The notes: generated by a model from the letters alone, not told the origin. DNA of 43,179 bases from Mycobacteriaceae bacterium (GCA_903970145.1 CAJCHO010000031.1:1-43179), one strand, 5' to 3'; shown: positions 26,425 through 35,580, counted from the stretch's first letter. Numbers and translations are program-made.

Positions 26425-26435
26425 AACTATCGTGC

Positions 26436-27095
26436 TCAGTCGGGTTCCGGCTCACTGGCTCCCAGCGCGCCCTGATCCGGCCAAGGGCCTAGAACGATTT
26501 GCTTGATGATATTGAGCTTGCGATGAAAAAAGTGATTGGTGCCCGGAACCAGGACAATTGGTAAATCCTGAGGTCGTGCCCAGTCTAACACCGCTGCCAA
26601 GGGCACGGTATCGTCCTCCTCCCCATGGATTACCAGAGTGCCTGGTGGCACCGTCGCAGCAATGTTGCGGGTCACGGCAGGTGCCACCAGAATGAGCCGC
26701 TCGGCCGGAGTGCCGCGCGCGGCGAGGCGAGCCGCCACGTGCGTTTGCACAAAGCCTCCGAAGGAGAATCCCGCCAGCACAATTTGCTTTTGCTTGACGC
26801 GGGGAAGCAGCGTATCAAGGACCAACAGCAAATCATCGGTCTCGCCGCGGCCTTCGTCGTGCGCGCCCTCGCTCTGGCCCACTCCGCGAAAATTCGGGCG
26901 GGCAGCCAGATAGCCAAGACTCAGGAGCGCGCGCGCAAGCGTCTGGGCCACTTTGTTGTCCAGCGTGCCGCCAAATAGCGGATGGGGATGGGCGATCATG
27001 GCGAGGCCGCGCGGCTCACCGACTGGTTCATCGATTGCCACCTCGATCGCGCCGGCAGCTCCCGCCACGAGCTCGCGCCGGGTGTGTACATTCAT
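26436..27095 (-). CDS. Alpha/beta hydrolase
   Basis: A 219-residue serine hydrolase of the small cytoplasmic type. HPHPLFGGTLDNKV (about residues 37-50) is typical of the YqiA-like/dienelactone-hydrolase-like group. The nucleophile elbow is AGFSFGGF (Ser about 116), the acid lies near VIHGEEDDTVP, and the His near GTNHFFHRKL. It overlaps the upstream ferredoxin gene by ATGA. The substrate is unknown. Confidence 0.85.
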   Translation of the reverse strand: MNVHTRRELVAGAAGAIEVAIDEPVGEPRGLAMIAHPHPLFGGTLDNKVAQTLARALLSLGYLAARPNFRGVGQSEGAHDEGRGETDDLLLVLDTLLPRVKQKQIVLAGFSFGGFVQTHVAARLAARGTPAERLILVAPAVTRNIAATVPPGTLVIHGEEDDTVPLAAVLDWARPQDLPIVLVPGTNHFFHRKLNIIKQIVLGPWPDQGALGASEPEPD

Positions 27096-27409
27096 TGCGG
27101 ATCCAGGAGCAGTCGCTCAACAACCTTGCCATCGCGCAAATGGCTGTCAACAATTTCGTCGATGTCGTGAGCATCCACATAGGTGTACCAGACGCCCTCG
27201 GGATATACGACCGCAACCGGACCCTCTTCACAGCGATCAAGACAGCCCGCCTTGTTCACGCGCACGCCCCCCGGCCCGGAGATTCCGGCAGCCTTCACGC
27301 GGGCCTTGGCGTGGTCAAGCATCGCTGCCGCGCCTTGGGCTGCACAGCAGGGGCGGTCGCCGGGTTCACGTTGGTTCTGGCAAAAAAAGATATGGTGCTT
27401 GTAGTACAC
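27092..27409 (-). CDS. Thioredoxin-like [2Fe-2S] ferredoxin
   Basis: A 105-residue protein. Cys10, Cys21/Cys22, Cys56 and Cys60 (HHIFFCQNQ, RPCCAAQG, AGCLDRCEEGP) match the cluster ligands of thioredoxin-like [2Fe-2S] ferredoxins related to the NuoE C-terminal domain. PVAVVYPEGVWYTYV is a standard strand of this family. It heads a minus-strand operon with hydrolase, unknown protein, dacA, dat and ybeD. The electron partner is not evident. Confidence 0.9.
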   Translation of the reverse strand: MYYKHHIFFCQNQREPGDRPCCAAQGAAAMLDHAKARVKAAGISGPGGVRVNKAGCLDRCEEGPVAVVYPEGVWYTYVDAHDIDEIVDSHLRDGKVVERLLLDPQ

Positions 27410-27491
27410 GGTTTGGTTTCTTTCAAAAGTGAGCCAAGAGCCCCGCGCTCATGATCGAGCGGCCTTCACGGTATAAGGGTAGCGCATCAGA

Positions 27492-27905
27492 CTAAAGAGG
27501 GCTCGTCCAGCTGCGCTGGGCCACCGGATCAGGCCAGCTTGAACCGACAGGCTGCAGGGACAACCAGGTTTCCACGAGCTTGCCGCCCGCGATTCGATAT
27601 GACTGGAAGCCAGCCTGATTCTGAACATGGCTTGTCTGAACATCTGTCCACTGAAAGGCAAAGCGGAACCAGGCCCTATCTTCCGAAAAGGCATGGTCAA
27701 AGACCAGCACGCGGATGCCTGGCCGAGCCTCGTGAACCTCACGGATTTCGGCGGCGTAAGCATCGCTGCTGACCGTGCGGTCTCCTTTTTGGTCGTGGCG
27801 CAGGTATTGGCTGGCTAGGCAGCCGGGAATCAGATCGTAGCGGGCCTCGTGCCAGACCAGTTCCCATCGGTCAAACAGCTCAATAGTGCTGGGTGTATTC
27901 ATCAA
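27492..27905 (-). CDS. NTF2/SnoaL-like protein
   Basis: A 137-residue protein with the length and pattern of the SnoaL/NTF2 fold: an opening helix (IELFDRWELVWHEARYDLIPGCLASQYLRHD), EIREVHEARPGIRVLVFDHAFSEDRAWFRFAFQW, then SYRIAGGKLVETWLSLQPVG. Such proteins are small-molecule enzymes or binding proteins. ATG 27905 and ATG 27902 are adjacent and cannot be told apart. It stands alone, with about 80 and 220 bases of flanking non-coding DNA. Confidence 0.72.
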   Translation of the reverse strand: MMNTPSTIELFDRWELVWHEARYDLIPGCLASQYLRHDQKGDRTVSSDAYAAEIREVHEARPGIRVLVFDHAFSEDRAWFRFAFQWTDVQTSHVQNQAGFQSYRIAGGKLVETWLSLQPVGSSWPDPVAQRSWTSPL

Positions 27906-28124
27906 CTGCCAATGCAGACAAAGATCTTCTCGTACAAGCCGTTCTCCCGCGTAAATAAAATCAGGACCGATGTTTTTTCACGGACCTGCCGATAGGGCTC
28001 ATGGGACATCTGCCGGTTCGTGGACCCCGGGGTTTGATGCGCTTGAACACGGATTCAATTGTATGACCACTGGATACGACGCTTGCCCAGAGCCCATTGG
28101 CGCAATCGATTCGGTTCGGCCTGT

Positions 28125-28511
28125 TCAGTATCGGGCGGCCCCTCGAGCACGCTCCCGACGCTCAATCCAGGACGGCACAGCGTCACTTGCCGCGACCAGG
28201 AGATCCACTGGCAGCGAGTCTGCAGCGTCGTCCCAGAGATTCTCAAAGTCTGCCCTTGAGATGGTCGCAAAAATTCCCCAGTGATCCCGCCAGGAGCTCT
28301 CCAGCTTGAATTGGGCGAGATTGCCAAAGCGATCTTCGCGATGGGATCGGTCATAGCGCAAGAGAAAGCCGTTCGCGAAGGCGTCGACCTGCCTCACCGG
28401 ATAGCCATCCACGTCGAATTCGAGGTAGCGAACGAAGGCACCCCAGCGCAGAGGTTGGGTGCGTTCATATCGATCCTGCACGGGTGATTTTGCATAGAAC
28501 ATGATCTTCAT
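28125..28511 (-). CDS. Orphan small protein, weakly DUF6881-like
   Basis: A 128-residue soluble protein, aromatic and acidic. RYLEFDVDGYPVRQVDAFANGFLLRYD followed by ISRADFENLWDDA resembles the DUF6881 group, whose members are often small orphan or immunity-type genes. No signal or membrane segment. It is isolated on the minus strand with about 220 and 120 bases of flanking DNA, and the local sequence looks less GC-rich than neighbours. The family call is by memory of pattern only. Confidence 0.55.
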   Translation of the reverse strand: MKIMFYAKSPVQDRYERTQPLRWGAFVRYLEFDVDGYPVRQVDAFANGFLLRYDRSHREDRFGNLAQFKLESSWRDHWGIFATISRADFENLWDDAADSLPVDLLVAASDAVPSWIERRERARGAARY

Positions 28512-28630
28512 CCATTCCGTAATTTTCGGTCACCCCGATCCTGAATCATGATCCCAGAGCGCTCCATTGTGAGACCGGCAAGCCGCTACTTCGTTTCAGC
28601 AATTCCCAACACAAATTGTCAGGCTGTCGC

Positions 28631-29779
28631 TCAAGGCCAGGTCGTTGCTCGCAGGCGGCGCACCCGTAGCAGATAGACCAGCGCGAGCAGCGGCCAGATC
28701 AGATTGATCCCGAGCGCCAATCCATAAAAATTGAGAAGTCGGCCACGCTCCCAGTCCTGCCAGGCTGCGCCAAAGTAGGGATTGTCGGGCATGAAATTGG
28801 CAATGTAGAGGCCTGCCAGCAAGGCAAATAGCGCCAGCAGGCGTCGCAGCCCCTCGCGCCAGCGCAGTGTGGCAAGTAGGAGCAGTGCGCCAAGCGCGAT
28901 TCCACCGAGGGCACCAGGTGAGATCCAAACCAGCGGTGCCGAGGGACTGTAGGTTAAGCCGGTGGCAAAGGTCTTCAAGGCAAGTGCTGCCAAGAGGTAG
29001 CCGAGCAGGAGCCACGCGCGCGGCGCGCTTTGCCTCATCTGCATCGAAAACAGCAGGCCTGGAGTAAGCGTGAACAGGCCACAGCCAGCGACCTCGAGGA
29101 ACTCGAAATCCTGAGCCGAGGGCTCCCAGGCACCGAACGGCAAGTCGGTAAGTACGCTCGGATCGATGGCTTTGACGATCGCGCCCACCGCCAGCGCCAG
29201 CGCCTGCGGATAGAGAATCGCTCCCAGCCACAGCACGGAAAGAACAAGACCCGCGCCAGCGTCGCTCTCGAACCAGCGCTGGCGCAACTCGCGCAGGCGA
29301 CTGCGATCGAGGATGGCGCGTGCGGAGCTGTGCGCCACCAGCGCACCCATGCAAGCGCCCGCGACATTGGTCACCAGATCAACCCGGGACGCGACTCGGC
29401 TTGGCAGGAAAGTCTGGGCAGCCTCAAGCAGGGCGGACAGGGCTGTCGCGCCAACGCACGTCACGAACACCGAGGCGAGCCCGCGAACCCGCGGATAGAG
29501 GGCATAGACGGCGAACAAGCCGAGCGGAAAATAGCCCACCACGTTGACGATGACGTCGAATTCGAAGGCATGACGCGGCCAGGGCGCAAGAAGATAGTCG
29601 AACGCGCCAATGCCCCGGTCGTGCCAGCCTACAAAGGGATACAGGCTGGCGTCGATAACGAGGCCGAGATAGGCGAAAAAGCAGATTTGAGCCAGCGGCG
29701 AAGCCCTCGCCTGCCAGCCTTGCGGCGCCGACTCCTCGTCACTTACCCGTCGTCTCGGGGTGCGCCGCTTGGAATACAT
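28631..29779 (-). CDS. VanZ-like multipass membrane protein
   Basis: A 382-residue integral membrane protein. The VanZ core is in the first half: FDVIVNVVGYFPLGLF (about 74-89), a helix with ALLEAAQTFLPSRVASRVDLVTNVAGACMGAL (about 117-148). The C-terminal half adds about five more hydrophobic helices and ends in a basic tail (LRVRRLRATTWP). VanZ itself lowers teicoplanin susceptibility by an unclear route, but most VanZ-family proteins have unknown roles. A ~30-residue basic N terminus precedes the first helix. It is divergent from birA across about 100 bases. Confidence 0.82.
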   Translation of the reverse strand: MYSKRRTPRRRVSDEESAPQGWQARASPLAQICFFAYLGLVIDASLYPFVGWHDRGIGAFDYLLAPWPRHAFEFDVIVNVVGYFPLGLFAVYALYPRVRGLASVFVTCVGATALSALLEAAQTFLPSRVASRVDLVTNVAGACMGALVAHSSARAILDRSRLRELRQRWFESDAGAGLVLSVLWLGAILYPQALALAVGAIVKAIDPSVLTDLPFGAWEPSAQDFEFLEVAGCGLFTLTPGLLFSMQMRQSAPRAWLLLGYLLAALALKTFATGLTYSPSAPLVWISPGALGGIALGALLLLATLRWREGLRRLLALFALLAGLYIANFMPDNPYFGAAWQDWERGRLLNFYGLALGINLIWPLLALVYLLRVRRLRATTWP

Positions 29780-29877
29780 GGATCAATTTTATACCGCTCG
29801 TGCCTTTTACCCGGAAACACGCCCTGCTGTGGTGCGTGAAAGACCCGTGAAAAGGCCAGCAATGGCAAAATTGGCCT

Positions 29878-30888
29878 GTGGATCAAGCCAGCGATGACCT
29901 TCCCTACCGCCTACTTGCGCTGCTGTCGGACGGCTTGCCGCGTCGCATCACGACCCTGACGCAGCACCTGTCGATTCCCGAATCGGAGCTTGAGACTGCG
30001 CTTGCCCGTCTGCGCGCAATCGGTCTTGAGTGGCTCGACCGTGGGCAGGGTGCGATCGGCCTCAGTCGCGCCTTCGTACCACTGAATGCCGCGCGCATCC
30101 GCGAGCGCCTTGCGCTTCTCGGAATCGTCGCGAGCGTCGAGGTGAGCCTTGAGCTTGCCTCGACGAACAGCGAATTGCTCGAGCGTGCGCGTCGCACGAG
30201 TCCGGGCGCGGCGCCCATATGCGTACTCGCGACCGAATTCCAGTCTGCCGGGCGCGGCCGTCAGGGACGGGTCTGGCATGCATTTCCCGGCAGTTCCTTG
30301 TGCGTTTCCTTCTCGCTCGAACTGCCGCGCGCGCTCGGCGACCTGTCCGGGCTATCCCTCGTGTGTGGTCTCGCGGTGCGTGACGCGCTCGCGCGCCACC
30401 GCGTACAGGCCCAGCTGAAGTGGCCCAATGACCTGCTCGTAGCTGGCAAGAAGCTCGGTGGCATCCTCGTTGAAGTCCATCCGCTCGGATCCGAGCGCAC
30501 CGTCGCGGTGATCGGTGTCGGCCTGAACGTTCATCCGGACGAGCGACGCGACGAGGCGCTCGCAGCGGCTCCTGCCAGCCTGGCCGTGACTGATCTCGAA
30601 AGCGCTGGCGCGGGTCCGGGAATTGACCGCAATCATCTGCTGGCCGATGTTGCCGACACCTTGAGCGCCTGTCTGCCCGCGTTTGGCAGTACCGGCTTCG
30701 CACCTTTTCAGACCGACTGGAATGCGCACCACGCCTTCACCGATCTGCCCGTCGAGGTCGTCGAGCGCGGAGCACTGCGCGCGCGCGGGATAGCACGCGG
30801 AGTCGATAGCGCAGGACGCCTGGTACTGGATTCTGACGGCACCCGCCAGAGCCTGGTGGCCGGCGAAATCACGCTGCGCCCCCTCTGA
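29878..30888 (+). CDS. birA: Biotin-[acetyl-CoA-carboxylase] ligase, with N-terminal HTH
   Basis: A 336-residue enzyme that makes biotinyl-AMP and attaches biotin to AccB. The N-terminal winged helix (about 8-62) is the DNA-binding module of bifunctional BirA, so it may also repress biotin synthesis. Catalytic motifs are AGRGRQGRVWHA (124-135), LKWPNDLLVAGKKLGGILVEV, and GVGLNVH. The SH3-like C-terminal domain is complete. The start is GTG 29878 without a clear ribosome-binding site. It is followed six bases later by coaX, a common proteobacterial pair. Confidence 0.93.
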   Translation: MDQASDDLPYRLLALLSDGLPRRITTLTQHLSIPESELETALARLRAIGLEWLDRGQGAIGLSRAFVPLNAARIRERLALLGIVASVEVSLELASTNSELLERARRTSPGAAPICVLATEFQSAGRGRQGRVWHAFPGSSLCVSFSLELPRALGDLSGLSLVCGLAVRDALARHRVQAQLKWPNDLLVAGKKLGGILVEVHPLGSERTVAVIGVGLNVHPDERRDEALAAAPASLAVTDLESAGAGPGIDRNHLLADVADTLSACLPAFGSTGFAPFQTDWNAHHAFTDLPVEVVERGALRARGIARGVDSAGRLVLDSDGTRQSLVAGEITLRPL

Positions 30889-30894
30889 TTTCCC

Positions 30895-31671
30895 ATGAGG
30901 GTCCTCCTGGTCGACATTGGCAACTCGCGCATCAAGTGGCGCACGGCGTCCCTGTCCGGCGACATCGAGGATGTGCTCGAAGAGGGCAACCATGCGCTGG
31001 ATGACGAGGCCCTGACAAGGCCCCTCTGGCGGGGGCTCAAGTTCGAGGCAGCGGTGCTGGCAAGTGTGGCGAGCGCCCCTGTCCTGGCCGCGATCGAGGC
31101 TGCGCTGGCGCAGGGCCGCCCGAACCTGCCTCGTACCGTCGTGCACGCCCAGGTGCAGCAATGCGGCGTCAAGAATGGCTACAGCACGCCCGAGCGGCTG
31201 GGTGCCGATCGCTGGGCGGCACTGATCGGCGCGCGCGCACTGTGTCCCGACCGCGAGCTGGTCATTGCAAGTTACGGGACCGCAACGACAATCGATGTAC
31301 TCGAATCGAGCGGCCAGTTCGCCGGTGGTGTGATCCTGCCGGGCTTTGCCCTGATGCGCGAGGCGCTCGCCTCAGGAACTGCACGCCTGGGTCGGGTGGA
31401 CGGCACTGAGCAGTTGATCGCCCGGGATACAGGTGACGCCATAGCCAGCGGGGTCATGCACGCACAGGTGGGCGCCCTCGAGAGGGTGGTGCGGCAGCTT
31501 GAGAGCGAGCGTGCTGCGCACCCCGAGGCGCGCAACTGTCTTTTGTGTGGCGGCCACGCAGGGCAGGTGCTGCCCCGACTGTCGTTCGCGGCGGCGATCG
31601 TTGATAATCTCGTGCTACGCGGCCTTTTCGAGATCGCCCGCGACACCTACTTGCCCCGGATGCAAAGTTGA
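30895..31671 (+). CDS. coaX: Type III pantothenate kinase
   Basis: A 258-residue ASKHA-fold kinase for the first step of CoA synthesis. Opening phosphate loop LLVDIGNSRIKW (Asp7), then GADRWAALIGAR (about 102-113), GTATTIDVL, and GGVILPGFALMREAL. The order birA-coaX-SPOR protein is common in betaproteobacteria. It overlaps the SPOR gene by TTGA. Confidence 0.94.
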   Translation: MRVLLVDIGNSRIKWRTASLSGDIEDVLEEGNHALDDEALTRPLWRGLKFEAAVLASVASAPVLAAIEAALAQGRPNLPRTVVHAQVQQCGVKNGYSTPERLGADRWAALIGARALCPDRELVIASYGTATTIDVLESSGQFAGGVILPGFALMREALASGTARLGRVDGTEQLIARDTGDAIASGVMHAQVGALERVVRQLESERAAHPEARNCLLCGGHAGQVLPRLSFAAAIVDNLVLRGLFEIARDTYLPRMQS

Positions 31672-32363
31672 GAACCCTCTTCGTGCTGCTGCTGCTCGCC
31701 AATGTCGCGTTCTTTGCGCTGGTTCACGAATTCTTTGGGCGCGTGATTGCCGACGGGCGCGAGCCGGAGCGCCTGGCTCAGGAGATCCATCCCGAGCGGG
31801 TCCGGGTGCTCGCAGGCGGGGCTGAGGCGTCAAGCAGCGGCGTGCGCGCAGTCACGCCGCGTACTGTTGCCTGTCTGGAATTCGGCGGCTTTGCGCCGGA
31901 AGACGCAAGACGGGTCGAGAGTCAGCTCGATGCGATCGGGATTACCACGCGCTCGACCGTACACCGCTCCGAAGACCAGAACAGCTTCATGGTCTACCTG
32001 CCGCCTTTTCCCAACAAAGCCGAGGCTGACCGGGCCAGTGCCGAGCTGCAGCGCATCGGCGTGAACGACTTCTTCATCATTCAGGATGCGGGCCCGTTCA
32101 AGATGGCCATCTCGCTGGGCGTGTTCCGGACCGAGGATGCGGCCAAGGCGCGCCTGACCGCCTTGAGTCAGCTCGGAGTGCGTAACGCCAAATCGGGGGA
32201 GCGGGCCATCCCGATTGCCAGGAACTACTACGATTTGCGCAATCTGGACGTGGATTCGCTGGCCAAACTCAATGACCTGCGCGCCCAGCAGTTCCCGTCA
32301 CAGGAGTTTCACGACTGTCCGGCTTCACCCGCGACGGCCCCTGCTTCCTCAAGCGGCACGTAG
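31668..32363 (+). CDS. SPOR-domain membrane-anchored protein
   Basis: A 231-residue protein. An uncleaved N-terminal hydrophobic segment (LFVLLLLANVAFFALVHEFF, about 4-23) anchors it in the inner membrane. The C-terminal periplasmic part (about 95-175) has the SPOR pattern (NSFMVYLPPFPNKAEADRASAELQRIG, KMAISLGVFRTEDAAKARLTAL), which binds denuded septal peptidoglycan glycans. The start is TTG 31668, overlapping coaX. Its 3' end overlaps the convergent AraC gene by 55 bases. Confidence 0.82.
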   Translation: MRTLFVLLLLANVAFFALVHEFFGRVIADGREPERLAQEIHPERVRVLAGGAEASSSGVRAVTPRTVACLEFGGFAPEDARRVESQLDAIGITTRSTVHRSEDQNSFMVYLPPFPNKAEADRASAELQRIGVNDFFIIQDAGPFKMAISLGVFRTEDAAKARLTALSQLGVRNAKSGERAIPIARNYYDLRNLDVDSLAKLNDLRAQQFPSQEFHDCPASPATAPASSSGT

Positions 32364-33235
32364 AGCTGCCAGACCGAATCGGCCTGATTGGCCGTCGACC
32401 CATCGAAGAGCACGAAGTGTGCGAGCGAGCGCGCCCGCTCACGTGAGCGCGGCAGCCAGAACAGGTGGGCTGCACGAAACACGTCCGCTACGCGCTCGGC
32501 CGGTCCACGATACTCAAAGCGGGCGTAGCGCCCGCGCGCAAGCGTGACTTCACCGAATTCATGGCTATGGCCGGCTTCGAGCGAGGCCGGGTCAATGCCG
32601 ATCTCCACCCGATAGCCACCACCAGTCAATAGACCGAACAGATCCGTCGTCAGAGCAATATGCGGCGCGCCCTCGGCGTGCGCTCCCCGTTCAACCAGAG
32701 CAAGGGCCTTGCAAACCGACTGCAGCTCGCCACCCTCACGCACGTCGGCACGCACGAATGAGACGGCGCGAGCTGACAGATTGGCAATCTCTGCCGGCTC
32801 AAGCGACTCGGCACCCACGCCCAGACGGTCACGCAGGCCATTCTCGACATCTGCCAGACGGCTGTTGAGCATGTCCTGGCGAAAACGCGTCGGAGCTATA
32901 CCGAAGTAGGCCGAAAACGCGTGCGAGAACGCTGACAGGGTCTTGTATCCGGAGTTGCGCGCCACGACGCTGACCGGGGCGAGCTGGAACAATAGTGCCT
33001 GGGCCGAACGTTCCAGGCGCAGGCGCTTGACATGCTGGTGCAGACTCTCGCCGAAGTAGGCGCGAAACTTACGGTGGAAATGGAAGGGCGAAAGATTGAT
33101 CCGGGAGGCGAGGAGCTCAAGCGTGAGCTCCTCGCGCAGGTGCTCGTTGATGAAAGTCGACAGATTAAGCAGGCGCGGCTGTACCACCGCGAACCGGCTG
33201 CGTTTTTCGTTACCCGTAGTTCGCGCGTCGGTCAT
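32309..33235 (-). CDS. AraC-family regulator with GyrI-like C-terminal domain (first of two)
   Basis: A 308-residue protein with the SoxS/Rob-type order reversed from many AraC proteins: the double helix-turn-helix comes first (about 10-115: FINEHLREELTLELLASRINLSPFHFHRKFRAYFGESL, YKTLSAFSHAFSAYFGIAP). A GyrI-like ligand-binding domain (about 170-290: GRYARFEYRGPAERVADVF) follows. Rob-type proteins bind hydrophobic drugs or detergents there. ATG 33235 has AGGA about eight bases upstream. It is 61 bases after a paralogue in the same direction. Confidence 0.87.
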   Translation of the reverse strand: MTDARTTGNEKRSRFAVVQPRLLNLSTFINEHLREELTLELLASRINLSPFHFHRKFRAYFGESLHQHVKRLRLERSAQALLFQLAPVSVVARNSGYKTLSAFSHAFSAYFGIAPTRFRQDMLNSRLADVENGLRDRLGVGAESLEPAEIANLSARAVSFVRADVREGGELQSVCKALALVERGAHAEGAPHIALTTDLFGLLTGGGYRVEIGIDPASLEAGHSHEFGEVTLARGRYARFEYRGPAERVADVFRAAHLFWLPRSRERARSLAHFVLFDGSTANQADSVWQLYVPLEEAGAVAGEAGQS

Positions 33236-33296
33236 TGTGTTATTCCTGGATGGATCGCGATTCGGCCTGCTGTCGTGTGCCAGGGGTTGCAAAAGT

Positions 33297-34241
33297 TCAC
33301 GCATGTGCGGCCTCGCTTTCGAGTATCCGGGTGGTACGTCCCGGTCGGAGAATCACGGGCGCCACCCGCGTACGTTCTGCCTGCGGCTCGAGCGGAACAA
33401 GCACTTTCAGGCGGCGCACCTCGTGCATGCGCTGCGGCGCCCCCCCTTCGAAGCTGACAAACAGCCGTCCACTACCCGGACAGCGCCCACTGCGTGCAAG
33501 CCAGGGGTCTAGCGCTCTCCCAAGAAGCCGGTAAACCTGAGCCAGACTACCACTTCCTTGAACTAGCGCGTACTCGCCGCCGCGCAAGGTCAGCCGCACA
33601 AAACGCGGCTGCTTTTCCGCGGCGCGCGGCTCACCGATCAGTGCATCCCACTCAGCCCCGGCTATTGCCAGGGAACTCAGATGCAGCGGTCGCATGCCGG
33701 GACCGCGCGCGCGCGTCGTGCGCGCCTGCAAGGCCGGCAGCGAATCGATGAGCAGGGTATCGATGGATTCGGGAATCGCCATGCGCGCGCTGTATCCCGG
33801 CGCGCTGCTCTGAAGTACGACGATCTCGCGCTCCTCGAGTTCACACAGGTGCACTGAAAAGCCTTCGAGGCCGGCCGACTGCCGGGGACCGTCACGACGT
33901 TCGGCCAAGGCGCGTGCGCGATAGGCGCGCGGCGACACCCCGGCGTAGGCGGAAAAGGCATGCGAGAACGATGACAGGCTCTTGTAACCAGTGGCAAAGG
34001 CGATCGCCTTGACGCTGCGCCGTGCGCGCGGCGCCGGGTAACTAAGCTCGAAGGCGGCGCGCTCCATGCGCAGGCGCGTCACGAAATCATGCAGGGTCTC
34101 GCCCGACCAGGCCTTGAAGACCCGGTGAAAACGAAACCGCGATAGCCCGGCCATATCGGCCAGGGCCAGCAAGGAGAGATCGGAATCGAGGTGCTCCTGT
34201 ATGAACAGGCAGGTGTTATATAGATCGACGCTATCGGCCAT
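33297..34241 (-). CDS. AraC-family regulator with GyrI-like C-terminal domain (second of two)
   Basis: A 314-residue paralogue of the next gene with the same order. The N-terminal double helix-turn-helix has TCLFIQEHLDSDLSLLALADMAGLSRFRFHRVFKAWSGETL and YKSLSSFSHAFSAYAGVSP. The C-terminal GyrI-like domain has GGEYALVQGSGSLAQVYRLL and RLKVLVPLEP. ATG 34241 has GGAG seven bases upstream; the frame runs on to 34421 without support. A 12-bp palindrome lies about 70 bases upstream. The two regulators may sense related ligands, or one may control the other. Confidence 0.87.
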   Translation of the reverse strand: MADSVDLYNTCLFIQEHLDSDLSLLALADMAGLSRFRFHRVFKAWSGETLHDFVTRLRMERAAFELSYPAPRARRSVKAIAFATGYKSLSSFSHAFSAYAGVSPRAYRARALAERRDGPRQSAGLEGFSVHLCELEEREIVVLQSSAPGYSARMAIPESIDTLLIDSLPALQARTTRARGPGMRPLHLSSLAIAGAEWDALIGEPRAAEKQPRFVRLTLRGGEYALVQGSGSLAQVYRLLGRALDPWLARSGRCPGSGRLFVSFEGGAPQRMHEVRRLKVLVPLEPQAERTRVAPVILRPGRTTRILESEAAHA

Positions 34242-34551
34242 GCAGCACTCCAACAAGATGCGCACAGCAGGTGCACGCAAGACACGCAAAGGGAGGGACT
34301 GGTCAGTTTGATCAGTGCACTGAGGATTGAACAAAATTGGCGCGAAAAGTTGCGCGCTATCGCTCAGAAGCCGGAATTTCGCAAATATCGGCAAGTATCT
34401 CGACGCCGATTTCGTGGTCACCTCACGGGCTTCTCCCGCTCGGACACGGGCCCTTTACCAAGCGGGCCGCGCGTCTTCCAGAGCATGGACCAATACCATC
34501 GTCTGCAGTAGGGACATGGCGACTGTAAGCGTCACCAAATCTCACGCCCGG
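34242..34551. other. 310-base gap between the AraC pair and the asparaginase gene
   Basis: Short frames here give unlikely translations. The only structure seen is the palindrome at 34311-34322. No terminator hairpin with a T-tract was found after the asparaginase stop. Confidence 0.6.
34311..34322. promoter_or_regulatory. 12-bp palindrome upstream of an AraC regulator
   Basis: TCAGTGCACTGA is its own reverse complement and lies 70 bases before the ATG at 34241. A further TCAGT occurs nine bases to its left. It is a candidate operator for the regulator pair. Confidence 0.35.
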
Positions 34552-35580
34552 CTAGCCACGCTCAAGCGTAAAGGCCGCACGCACGCGGCCGGTTTCGATG
34601 CCTCGATAGTTCCTTATTGGCGGCTTATGCCAATTGGCTAGACGGGCCCGTTCGGATTCATCGAGCAAGCCCAGTTGGGATAGGGTCTCGACAAAGGCGG
34701 CATGCAGGGCACGCGCCGAACCGTCCGCGATCTTCACCGCGACGCCAAGACCGAGCTTGCGGCTGGCAAAGGCCTGCACTCCATCCGCGCCGGCCTTGCT
34801 GACCCAGTCTCCGGCACGCATGCTCATATAGGTGAGATCCTGGCGTCCCTGACCTGCAACCAGTTCCGGATGCTGCGTCATCGCATCGAACAGCAGCTCC
34901 AGGCGCGCATCATCGGCGTCGCGCTGCCTGCCCGGACGGGCGGCGAGCCGCGCATAGAGTCGCGCTATGGCCGAAAGGGGCAAACGGTAGTTGGGAGCTG
35001 AACAGCCATCCACTCCGGCTTGAACGCGCTCCTCGTCCAGACCGGTCAGCTCCCCGAGCACGGCCCGGATCTCTCCTTGCAGTGCGTGGTCCGGATCGAG
35101 ATAGGTCTCTAGCGCGGCACCGTGCAGATGGCACCACGCCAGAAATCCGGCGTGCTTGCCCGAGCAATTGTTGTGCAGCTGATTCCACTGCGCATGCGCC
35201 GGAAGCGGCGTGCCAAGCGTGGAATAGAAAAGCGGTGCGTGCGCGCCGCAGCGCAGGTCGCCCTCGGAGGCGCCGATCTTGTGCAGGAGATTACTCACCC
35301 TTTCGAGGTGGCATTGCTCACCCGAGTGGCTCGAGCAGATTACTGCCAGATCGCCGCTATCGAGCCCAAGGCGCAGGTGGCCATCGCTACGCAGCAGCGG
35401 TAGCGCCTGAAAGGGTTTCAAGGTCGAGCGGGTGAAGGTCGGATAATTCTCGTCGCCAGCCCGAAACAGCAGCTTGCCCTGGCTGTTGGTGACAGCGATC
35501 GCTCCAAAATGCGCGTTCTCCACCGCGCCAGTCGCGCCTGGTAGCGCCCGCGTCGTCTCAACGAGCAGCGTTGCGCTCAC
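34552..35580 (-). CDS. R. etli-type (class 3) L-asparaginase
   Basis: A 342-residue amidohydrolase of the Asparaginase_II Pfam family, unrelated to E. coli AnsA/AnsB. RSTLKPFQ gives Ser52 and Lys55; SSHSGEQCH follows. NNCSGKHAGFL gives Cys139 and Lys142, and GVDGCSAPNY gives Cys193. These match the Ser48, Lys51, Cys135, Lys138 and Cys189 active-site and zinc residues of Rhizobium etli ReAV with a constant offset of four. The start is GTG 35580, overlapping the hldC-type gene by GTGA. It should release ammonia from asparagine in the cytoplasm. Confidence 0.92.
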   Translation of the reverse strand: MSATLLVETTRALPGATGAVENAHFGAIAVTNSQGKLLFRAGDENYPTFTRSTLKPFQALPLLRSDGHLRLGLDSGDLAVICSSHSGEQCHLERVSNLLHKIGASEGDLRCGAHAPLFYSTLGTPLPAHAQWNQLHNNCSGKHAGFLAWCHLHGAALETYLDPDHALQGEIRAVLGELTGLDEERVQAGVDGCSAPNYRLPLSAIARLYARLAARPGRQRDADDARLELLFDAMTQHPELVAGQGRQDLTYMSMRAGDWVSKAGADGVQAFASRKLGLGVAVKIADGSARALHAAFVETLSQLGLLDESERARLANWHKPPIRNYRGIETGRVRAAFTLERG

